Below, one piece after another: positions 6,015-13,356 of a DNA stretch of 21,873 nucleotides. The position numbers and the translations under genes were made by a program. Below the pieces are notes generated by a model that saw nothing but the letters and a program-made list of their open reading frames with translations, was not told the DNA's origin and did not search any database. How positions within the stretch are numbered: position 1 is the stretch's first letter; every line of letters begins with the position of its first letter. Source of the DNA: Comamonadaceae bacterium (GTDB taxonomy: Bacteria; Pseudomonadota; Gammaproteobacteria; Burkholderiales; Burkholderiaceae_C); NCBI GenBank assembly GCA_947454585.1, contig CANGML010000005.1:1-21873 (forward strand), read 5' to 3'.

Positions 6015-7856
6015 ATGGATTGGTTAGTCGGCAAATTCGGTTTTGACGAGCATGTGTGGCGTCAGTTAGAGCCAAGACCAAGGTCTTGGCTTTCATTGAG
6101 CACGGCACTGGTGCTTTTGTCGTGCACCTTATTTGCTTTGGGAGGCGGCTACGTTGCCTTTGTGAGTGCAACGGGCCATGCAAATCAATGGCTAATTGCG
6201 CTGTTTATTTTTGCCATCACCTTTGTGCTGGCATTTAATTTCAGACGCCTGTTTGTGTTGATGGGGGGCTATCAATTGCATCAGCACCCCGATGGGCTGG
6301 CTATGTGGCGCCCATCGCGCGTGCGATTAGTCCTGATTACTTTGATGGCGATGGCTTTTTCCCAACCACTCGCGCTGCTAGTGACCCAATCTAGCCATGA
6401 AAAAGAGTTGAAAGAGCGCATTGATCTCAAAGTGAATTACTTTGAACTTGCAAAACAAAGCGAACTCAAAGCGCGTATGGATGAACAAACGCTTGAGATC
6501 ATCAGGCTCAGAGATAGCCTGACAAGGTTGCCGGCTAACGCTTCATCTTCAAGTATCAAATCGCTAACAAGTTCTGAAGTCAAAAACAATCGCAAAGCGT
6601 TGTTAATCGGTGGGTCTGATTACAGAAATCAACTGAAGTTACCCAATCCAAAAAATGATGTCAGAGCCATGAAGAAGATGCTTCAAGGTTTAGGATTTGA
6701 CGTTGTGGAGTCCCTGGATGAACGACGCGATCAAATACTTGAGAAATTGATTAATCACACGCAGCATCTCAATGCGGGGGATATCAGTCTCGTCTTTTAC
6801 GCAGGCCATGGATTGCAATTTAAGGGCCGAAACTACATTATTCCTTTCGACTTCCCGCCGTTCCTGTCTGTTCAGGCACTGAGAGCCTACGGTATCGACG
6901 CAAATGATTATGTGGAAAAGATCGATACAAGAACGCCACAGCTAAATTTAGTCATGCTGGATGCCTGTCGAGATTTTATTGGTTCAACGGAGCAGGGCTT
7001 GGCCAAGATCGAGGCAGACCAATCAAGAAATACCGTCATCATGCTCGCAGCTGCCCCAGGAAAAAAGGCTTCTGACGGAGATGGAAAAAACAGTCCGTTT
7101 ACGGAAGCGGTGCTTCGTAACTTCCCCAAACAAGAAGATTTTTCAAAAGTTATCACCTACATCACACGGGATGTCAGCCAGTCGACTGGTGATCAGCAAA
7201 AACCGGTGAGTACTGTCTCAATACAAGATGCTGATTTTCGATTGGCTCAGCCATTGCCTCAACCATTGGCGCCTAAATTTGTTGAGCAATCCGTTGTTGC
7301 TGTGAATGATGTCCCTGTCAGTGACACGTGTCGAGCGGGGGGGGTAGAAAGCCAGCAACAATGTTTAAGTGCAAATATTCGTTACTTAGACACGAGAAAG
7401 AGGACGCTAGAAAAAGCATTTTCACAAAGTGTGCCTTTGCAGGTGACAGCTTATCGGGAGGCCATCGAAGCGTCAGGCGTTTTGACTGATCGGTGGCAAT
7501 TGTTATGGCAATCAAAATTGATGGCATTTTTTCTTTCATTGACCATCGTGGTGCTATTGGTGATCGGTGACTTTATGCGCGATGTGGTTTGGCTATCGCC
7601 GCTAAAAGACTATGAAAAAATAAGGCATGCCGAAGCCCGCAGGTTCGCCAAAGCTACGTTTGTTGGAATGAGCGATAAAGTGCAAAGTAGCTTGAACGAT
7701 CAGCAAATCGTACCAACTCAAATTTTTGAGAGATGGGATCAAAGCGCCGATTTCTACCGATCTCATGAGGAAGTTCAAGCCACAAAGAAATTAGTGGCAG
7801 TGAATGACCAAGCATCATGGGCTGAGCTTGTCGGCAAACTTCAAAAGCAAGAGTGA
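6015..7856 (+). CDS. Membrane-embedded caspase-like (C14) protease
   Basis: The 613-residue product contains a caspase-type peptidase domain at about 192-410. It opens with RKALLIGGSDY and has the catalytic histidine in FYAGHG (H265) and cysteine in LDACRD (C318), so both key residues are intact. Three TM segments precede it (about 27-50, 57-82 and 103-124), followed by a short coiled coil (125-170). A fourth TM (501-519) and a basic tail follow. The TM arrangement and details such as FNFRRLF after TM2 and SQPLALLV at TM3 resemble the DUF4407 proteins on both sides, so the caspase domain appears to sit in the loop that is a coiled coil in its neighbour. Bacterial caspase homologues cleave proteins, often during suicide responses. 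A G8 tract (7337-7344) lies in codons 441-444. Substrate unknown; the S9, M41 or TIR proteins of the operon are possible (inference). Confidence 0.88.
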   Translation: MDWLVGKFGFDEHVWRQLEPRPRSWLSLSTALVLLSCTLFALGGGYVAFVSATGHANQWLIALFIFAITFVLAFNFRRLFVLMGGYQLHQHPDGLAMWRPSRVRLVLITLMAMAFSQPLALLVTQSSHEKELKERIDLKVNYFELAKQSELKARMDEQTLEIIRLRDSLTRLPANASSSSIKSLTSSEVKNNRKALLIGGSDYRNQLKLPNPKNDVRAMKKMLQGLGFDVVESLDERRDQILEKLINHTQHLNAGDISLVFYAGHGLQFKGRNYIIPFDFPPFLSVQALRAYGIDANDYVEKIDTRTPQLNLVMLDACRDFIGSTEQGLAKIEADQSRNTVIMLAAAPGKKASDGDGKNSPFTEAVLRNFPKQEDFSKVITYITRDVSQSTGDQQKPVSTVSIQDADFRLAQPLPQPLAPKFVEQSVVAVNDVPVSDTCRAGGVESQQQCLSANIRYLDTRKRTLEKAFSQSVPLQVTAYREAIEASGVLTDRWQLLWQSKLMAFFLSLTIVVLLVIGDFMRDVVWLSPLKDYEKIRHAEARRFAKATFVGMSDKVQSSLNDQQIVPTQIFERWDQSADFYRSHEEVQATKKLVAVNDQASWAELVGKLQKQE

Positions 7857-9052
7857 GCGGGGCACAAGTGAAAACACAACTCAACCCGTTAAGAAAAATA
7901 TTTTGGTTCTTGTGCGGCGTAGATAGCCAAGATGACTTTCGAACGAAAGACGGCCCCTATATTTCTGAACGCAGGAAATACACATCCATTGGGTTGGCCA
8001 TGTTCACGATGACCTGCCTGACACTTTTCTCATTCAGTTACGCTTTCTTTCAAATTCTCTATCCAAATTTGCCGACATTTCAATGGGGTGCAATTTCTCC
8101 TTGGCTCATATGCTTCGTTTTGGCAATGATCGTCACGCTTATTTTTTTAAATCTACAACGATTTGTTCTCACCATCAGCAACTCTGTACTCATCAGATTA
8201 GATGGCGGTGGCAAACGTCTGGCCTCCGGTTTCGTGGGCATTTTGCTGTCGGCAATGATGTCCATAGCGGTTGGCGTTCCTCTTCAAACACTTGTCTTGT
8301 CGCCAAGTATTGAAGCTGCGATCTACGCCAATCGGGATTCCTCTGATTTAAAGGTGGATGACTTTGCTAAAGGCCGCGCTGCTGAGTTCATTCAATTGGT
8401 CAATCGATGGGACGAATTGGGTAGAACCGCCACTGAAAAGACCGAGCTACTCACTGAATTACCGGATGTAAGTCCAGAATGTCAGCTTGATCTTTTGGCC
8501 TGTCTACAGTTACTCAAAACCAAGTTAACTTCGCTTGGCGATAGTTTAGACAACAGTCGAAAATTACCGCAAATAGAAAAGCTGAAATTGCAATACGAGA
8601 GTCAATTAACTGCAGTTCAAATCGTGAAAGTGCAAGAGCAGATCAAGTTACATCAAAAAACTGGCTTCTTGTATCGTAGTCGTGTCGGCTTTGAGTCTGA
8701 ACCATTTTTCTCATGGTTGATTATCTTGTCTGTGATGTTTTTGCAAGCAACCCCCGGGATTGCGCGCATGCTTTCCCAACCAAGTGCCTACGACTTTGCC
8801 ATCATTGAGGGCGATCGTTTGCTGATTGCAAAAGCTGGCATTGAGCTCGAAGCGGACTATGTGTTTGACAGTCTTGGGAACAAGATCCCCGTTGATAAGT
8901 TTCATGAAGCTGAATTAAGTTACAACAAAGCGATTGATAAAGTCGATCAAGCGTTGACGGGCATTCATCAACACGCAGCGACCACAAACGATAAGAAAAT
9001 GGCCGAAATTTCTGGCTATATCTATTCATCTGACCGTTCTAAGCCACTATAA
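7853..9052 (+). CDS. DUF4407-like membrane protein (second scaffold paralogue)
   Basis: The 399-residue product has four TM segments (about 45-69, 82-103, 123-148 and 286-305) with a helical loop of about 135 residues between the third and fourth. The N-terminal FWFLCGVDSQDDF, the FLNLQRFVLTIS after TM2 and VPLQTLVLSPSIEAAI at TM3 match the same places in the DUF4407 protein at 4628-5992. It is more divergent and lacks the long charged coiled coil; two cysteines (C210, C217) lie in the loop. The start is uncertain: the GTG at 7853 overlaps the caspase gene's stop, and another GTG at 7868 would shorten the protein by five residues; neither has a strong ribosome binding site. It probably forms a heteromer with the caspase and DUF4407 proteins (inference). 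Confidence 0.8.
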   Translation: MSGAQVKTQLNPLRKIFWFLCGVDSQDDFRTKDGPYISERRKYTSIGLAMFTMTCLTLFSFSYAFFQILYPNLPTFQWGAISPWLICFVLAMIVTLIFLNLQRFVLTISNSVLIRLDGGGKRLASGFVGILLSAMMSIAVGVPLQTLVLSPSIEAAIYANRDSSDLKVDDFAKGRAAEFIQLVNRWDELGRTATEKTELLTELPDVSPECQLDLLACLQLLKTKLTSLGDSLDNSRKLPQIEKLKLQYESQLTAVQIVKVQEQIKLHQKTGFLYRSRVGFESEPFFSWLIILSVMFLQATPGIARMLSQPSAYDFAIIEGDRLLIAKAGIELEADYVFDSLGNKIPVDKFHEAELSYNKAIDKVDQALTGIHQHAATTNDKKMAEISGYIYSSDRSKPL

Positions 9053-9073
9053 ATTCGTGAAAAAGATCAGACG

Positions 9074-9472
9074 ATGAAGAACTCAATAGTGACCTTAATT
9101 TTTGTCGCCTGCGCTGCATTGCTGACGGGTTGCACACGAGAGCCAAGCGATGAAGAAGTCAAAAAAATCATTACGTTATCGATCAAAGAAGACACATCGC
9201 CCTTGATTGAAAAAACCTTTTTAGGTGTCAACCTAGGTGACGTACTTGGAATTGATCAATTGCGAATTAATGAGATAGAGAAGGTCTCGTGTGGTCCGAT
9301 TGCAAATAAAAAGGTGACCTGTCAGGTGTTGGTTGACTTCGAGTTTGTCAATAAGAAAGACGGCCTAAGCGCAATGCTTGGGGGGATTCCAAAGACAAGA
9401 AAAATTGTCGATTACCAATTCGTCAAACTTAACCAAGGGTGGCAAGTGGTGGAGCCCTTGATCCAAAAGTGA
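9074..9472 (+). CDS. Small predicted lipoprotein
   Basis: The 132-residue product starts with a lipoprotein signal: basic MKN, a hydrophobic stretch and the lipobox LLTGC with the lipidated cysteine at residue 20. The mature part begins TREPSDEEV, without aspartate at position +2, so the classic Lol rule would send it to the outer membrane. The rest is a small alpha/beta fold (KKIITLSIKED, then CQVLVDFEFV, YQFVKLNQGWQVVEP) like many small proteobacterial lipoproteins of unknown role; C74 and C82 (approximate) could pair. It sits 21 bases after the second DUF4407-like gene and 27 bases before the M41 gene. It is the only operon member predicted to reach the outer membrane. Confidence 0.8.
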   Translation: MKNSIVTLIFVACAALLTGCTREPSDEEVKKIITLSIKEDTSPLIEKTFLGVNLGDVLGIDQLRINEIEKVSCGPIANKKVTCQVLVDFEFVNKKDGLSAMLGGIPKTRKIVDYQFVKLNQGWQVVEPLIQK

Positions 9473-9499
9473 TATCACATCCAACTGGTAATAATTGAT

Positions 9500-10957
9500 A
9501 TGTCTCTTTTAACGCGGCTTTTTTCATCAGATTCCAACAGCGCCTCTCATGAAAAGTTAGAGCTGGCTGAAAGCCCGACTTCTGCCCTCCAGGCATGGCG
9601 CGCTCAGCCCAAAGCCGCAGAGTGGGGTGACTTCTACGCACCTGAGATTTTTATCGAATGGGCCAGGGAGCTAAAGATCGCTATTGCGCTACAAGATCAG
9701 GGGGCTTGGGATTTGGCCGGGCGTGGCGTGTTGGTTATTTCTGACCAACAAGCAACAGCGTTAGATCTTTTAAACAAGATTGCCTCTGATGCAGGCATGC
9801 GTTTTTTTGAGGTGCCTGCGTCTCATGTGGCGGACTTAGTTCCAGATATTCGCTCAAAGTTTCAGGTGCATGCGCCTGCACTGGTGTTCCTTGAGTCGGG
9901 TGATTGGATGGCATCCAACCCAGACCCGACAATTTTTAGTCCCTTTGACAGCGATGAAACTAGTTTTTCAAAATCACTGCACGCAGATTTGCTTAAATTT
10001 GATCTGAAGAACCCTGTGGTCGTGGTGACGGCTGCCAACTCTGAGCGATTGATGTGCAGGGAGCTTAAAAAAGTCGGGGCATTTGATCGAATTTTTACGA
10101 CGGATAAGCCTAATGCAGAGTTTCTAGGTGCAAAGTTTTTATCCAAAGTAGGCCATGATTTTTTTGACGAGCAAACGTTGAAAAATTCGCAAAAGAAAAT
10201 TGGTTTGCTGCTTCAATCCGAGTTTGAAGAACCCGACCAGCAAGACTTATTGGTGTTAAGAATCAAGCGGTTTGCAAAATCTGAGTCAAGAAAAATCAAC
10301 TTCAATGACCTTGCAAATTTTGCACTGCGGGGCGTTGTTGAACATGCCCGCCCCGATCCTTCAATGGCCGAGGCATCTGCTAAGAGAAAAACTGCAATTC
10401 ATGAAGCAGGACATGCATGCATCGCCATCATTGCATCGGAAGGGCAAAACATCCCTGACTACGCCACAGTTGTTCCTTCGAAAAACTTTTTAGGTGTGGT
10501 CTTCGAATCACTGGCTTACTACGACAAGATGGAAGACTTTACTTTCAACAACATGCTTTTGAAAGCAAGAATTTGCCTTGCAGGACGAGCCGCTGAAGAT
10601 CTTTTTTTTGGAAGCGCAAATGTAAGTTCTGGTGCGAATTCAGATCTGGCGGCAGTGAGTCGAATGTGCTTTAGCCTGTTTGCATATTCTGGATTTCATC
10701 CCGAGATGATGACCTCAGACATTGCTTCATCCAATCTTGCGGTGTTGAGGTCCGGAGAAGTCGATCCCATTCAGTATGACCGAATAAGCAAAGAAGTACG
10801 CCATTTCCTACATGAGCAATACCATCACGTCATCGATACCCTGGAGCGCAATAGAGGTTTTGTCGAAGCTGTCGCAGAGCGACTGCTTTGGGATCCGATA
10901 GTTGATCAATCTGAAATGATCGAAATAGCCGTGCGATTTGGAATCAAAGTTGGTTAA
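9500..10957 (+). CDS. M41 (FtsH-type) zinc peptidase with degenerate AAA module
   Basis: The 485-residue product lacks the FtsH N-terminal TM segments. Residues about 70-215 align in order with an FtsH AAA domain (GRGVLVI, then FFEVPASHVADLV, PALVFLESGDW, VVVVTAANS, GAFDRIF). The Walker A position reads SDQQATAL instead of GPPGTGKT, and Walker B has ES where the catalytic DE should be, so ATP binding and hydrolysis are probably lost. The C-terminal M41 peptidase is intact: HEAGH at 301-305, GRAAEDLFFG at 362-371 and SGANSDL with D382 as probable third zinc ligand. FtsH normally unfolds membrane proteins with ATP; this form would be an ATP-independent, soluble, perhaps substrate-gated protease (inference). 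A T8 tract (10602-10609) lies within the coding sequence. Its 3' end overlaps the next gene by 20 bases or fewer. Confidence 0.85.
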   Translation: MSLLTRLFSSDSNSASHEKLELAESPTSALQAWRAQPKAAEWGDFYAPEIFIEWARELKIAIALQDQGAWDLAGRGVLVISDQQATALDLLNKIASDAGMRFFEVPASHVADLVPDIRSKFQVHAPALVFLESGDWMASNPDPTIFSPFDSDETSFSKSLHADLLKFDLKNPVVVVTAANSERLMCRELKKVGAFDRIFTTDKPNAEFLGAKFLSKVGHDFFDEQTLKNSQKKIGLLLQSEFEEPDQQDLLVLRIKRFAKSESRKINFNDLANFALRGVVEHARPDPSMAEASAKRKTAIHEAGHACIAIIASEGQNIPDYATVVPSKNFLGVVFESLAYYDKMEDFTFNNMLLKARICLAGRAAEDLFFGSANVSSGANSDLAAVSRMCFSLFAYSGFHPEMMTSDIASSNLAVLRSGEVDPIQYDRISKEVRHFLHEQYHHVIDTLERNRGFVEAVAERLLWDPIVDQSEMIEIAVRFGIKVG

Positions 10958-13334
10958 TGCCCCCAACCCAGAGCAGTCACTGCCTGGGGCACACGCATAC
11001 AGTGAACCTGCGCCTGAGATCGTGTCTTTGGTGGATGCGCCGCGTCCACCCTTGGCTGTCGTCAGCCCGAATGGCCAAGGCGTCTTGCTGGTAGACATTG
11101 AGACCTATCCTCCGCTGACGCATTTGGCTGAGCCTGTACTTCGATTAGCTGGCATCCGTTTGTCGCCCGAAAGGGGGGCACGCCAACAACTCCAGTATGG
11201 CAAACGACTTCACTGGGTGCGTTGCGACAACGGTGAACGCATCACGTTGGAACTTCCCCAGTCGCCTCGGATCGGTTTGCCGGTTTTTGCACCAGAGGGT
11301 TCGGCCTTTGCATTTACCAACGATACACCGGACAGTACTGAGTTGTGGCTGGGCGATTCTTCTACTGGAGCGTTGCGGCGCGTGCAAGAGCTGCGTGTGA
11401 ACAACGTGTTGTTTGAACAGTCGTTTGTGTTTTCTAGACAGGGACAGCACCTTTGGGTTGCCACCATTCCTGCCGCCAGAGGCGATGCACCCCGAAGGCA
11501 GGATGTGCCGATGAGCCCCTCCATGCAGGAAAGTTTGGCTCGCCCAGCGCCAGTAGCCACTTACCAGGACCTCTTGAGTGATCTGCACGATGAGCTCTTG
11601 TTTACGCATTACGCCACCTCCCAATGGGCCTGTGTAGATCTGGCTTCTGGAAGCTGGCATTTCATAGGGGAGGCGGGGCTTTTTGAAGACCTTCAGCCCT
11701 CACCTGACGGCTGCTACCTGCTTTCTAGCCGGCTGGTACCCCCGTTTTCCTACCGCGTGGGCAGTTGGGGATTCCCACGCGTGGTCGAGGTGCTGTCGGC
11801 CATGGGCGAGCAGGTGTGTGAGGTCACGCAGTTGCCCTTGGCCGATGACACACCTCGCTTCGGCGTTCGCACAGGCTACCGCCACGTGATGTGGCAAGCC
11901 GCGAAATCCGCAACGCTGTGTGGCGTGAAGGCGCTGGACGGTGGTGATCCACGCCGTCAGGCTGATTTTCGAGATGGCCTCTGGACGCTGGAGGCTCCCT
12001 TCACCAACACCCTACAAGAAGTCAGGCGCTTGCGACATCGACTCATCAGTTTGCTGTGGACAGCGACGCCGGGGCAGGCGATCGTGACCGAGCTTGATCG
12101 GGAGCGCCGCTGGCGGACCACGTCCCTTGTGTTTCTGGACGATCCCGAGCGCCCGGCGCAGGTCTTGTTTGACCGCAGCGACCGCGATGCCTACGCGCAC
12201 CCTGGTGACTTCCTGTTGCAGGCAGGCACGCATCAGGTGCTTCAGGAAGGAGACATGGCTTGGCTGTCCGGTGATGGCGCAACGCCGCAGGGCCTGCGTC
12301 CTTTCCTGGATCAGGTGAGCCTGAAGACCGGCACCACCCAGCAACTGTTTCGCAGTGCTGACAACGCTGTAGAGCGGGTGCTCGCCGTACTGCCCACGAT
12401 GCCCAATGCACCGCTGCACTCGCGTACCGTGCTTGTGGAGCACCAGACGCCTCGGATACCGCCATCGCTGTGGCTGATCGATACTGACTCGGGCCAACGG
12501 CGCCCGCTGACGCAACCCGAGGAGGGCGTAGTTCGCATGGACGGCGTGACGCGGGAGATTTTGCGTTACCGACGCCATGACGATATTCCTCTGACCGGAA
12601 CACTTTACTTGCCTAAGGACCGTCGGCCTGGCGAGCGTCTGCCGCTGTTGATTTGGGCTTATCCAGTCGACTACTCAGACGCTAAAACGGCAGGGCAGAT
12701 GCGTGGTTCGGACTTGTTGTACGTTCGGCCCATAGGGGCCTCACCCATCTACTTTGCCACGCAGGGTTGGGCCGTTCTGATGGATGCGGCCATGCCCGTG
12801 GTTGGCGATACCGCTCACATGAACGATACCTTTGTTGAGCAGGTGGTGGCTTCTGCGACTGCGGCGATTGACACACTGGATGCGCGCGAATTGATTGACC
12901 GCCGCCGCGTCGTGGCGGGTGGTCACAGTTACGGCGCCTTTATGGTGGCCACCTTGATGGCCCATACCAATTTATTGGCGGCGGGCATCGCCCGCAACGG
13001 CGCTTACAACCGCACACTCACGCCCTTCGGCTTTCAGCAGGAACGCCGCACCTATTGGGAGGCCCCAGATATTTACCATCAGGTTTCCCCGTTTTCTCAC
13101 GCCCATCGCATCAAAGCACCGCTGCTTTTGATCCATGGCGCGACAGATGGCAATGCGGGCACGCACCCGATGCAGTCCGAGCGTATGTATGCGGCTGTTG
13201 CCGGCAATGGTGGCACGGCGCGCTTGGTGATGCTCCCTTGCGAAGGGCACGCCTACCGTGCCCGTGAATCCATCTTGCATGCGCTGGCAGAAATGCTGGC
13301 GTGGGCGCGCCGCTGGACCCAGCCGGCACCCTGA
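10938..13334 (+). CDS. S9 family serine peptidase of the glutamyl endopeptidase (CGEP) type
   Basis: The 798-residue product has an N-terminal beta-propeller-like region (about 25-540) and a C-terminal alpha/beta-hydrolase (about 545-795). The N-terminal EIVSLVDAPRPPLAVVSP, LRLAGIRLSP and TYQDLLSDLHDELLF, and the C-terminal GGHSYGAFM and NRTLTPFGFQ, match my recollection of the chloroplast glutamyl endopeptidase group (MEROPS S9D). The predicted triad is S664 in GHSYG, D737 in GATDGNAG and H771 in CEGHAYRARES. That family cleaves after glutamate, mostly in peptides small enough to enter the propeller. No signal peptide, so cytosolic. The start is uncertain: TTG at 10938, or TTG at 10950 with a weak GGAA upstream; no ATG occurs before codon 191. 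The gene is much GC-richer than the M41 gene it overlaps. Confidence 0.88.
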   Translation: MESKLVNAPNPEQSLPGAHAYSEPAPEIVSLVDAPRPPLAVVSPNGQGVLLVDIETYPPLTHLAEPVLRLAGIRLSPERGARQQLQYGKRLHWVRCDNGERITLELPQSPRIGLPVFAPEGSAFAFTNDTPDSTELWLGDSSTGALRRVQELRVNNVLFEQSFVFSRQGQHLWVATIPAARGDAPRRQDVPMSPSMQESLARPAPVATYQDLLSDLHDELLFTHYATSQWACVDLASGSWHFIGEAGLFEDLQPSPDGCYLLSSRLVPPFSYRVGSWGFPRVVEVLSAMGEQVCEVTQLPLADDTPRFGVRTGYRHVMWQAAKSATLCGVKALDGGDPRRQADFRDGLWTLEAPFTNTLQEVRRLRHRLISLLWTATPGQAIVTELDRERRWRTTSLVFLDDPERPAQVLFDRSDRDAYAHPGDFLLQAGTHQVLQEGDMAWLSGDGATPQGLRPFLDQVSLKTGTTQQLFRSADNAVERVLAVLPTMPNAPLHSRTVLVEHQTPRIPPSLWLIDTDSGQRRPLTQPEEGVVRMDGVTREILRYRRHDDIPLTGTLYLPKDRRPGERLPLLIWAYPVDYSDAKTAGQMRGSDLLYVRPIGASPIYFATQGWAVLMDAAMPVVGDTAHMNDTFVEQVVASATAAIDTLDARELIDRRRVVAGGHSYGAFMVATLMAHTNLLAAGIARNGAYNRTLTPFGFQQERRTYWEAPDIYHQVSPFSHAHRIKAPLLLIHGATDGNAGTHPMQSERMYAAVAGNGGTARLVMLPCEGHAYRARESILHALAEMLAWARRWTQPAP

Positions 13335-13356
13335 AAATCAAAAGTTTGTCACGTAT

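Noticed and set aside
2423-9052. Zorya-like defence system
   Set aside because: There is an OmpA domain and membrane proteins with coiled coils, but no MotA/ExbB-type ZorA, and the other genes do not match ZorC, ZorD or ZorE.
9469-9478. Ten-base palindrome GTGATATCAC before the M41 gene
   Set aside because: It overlaps the lipoprotein stop codon and has no promoter elements around it; too short to call an operator.
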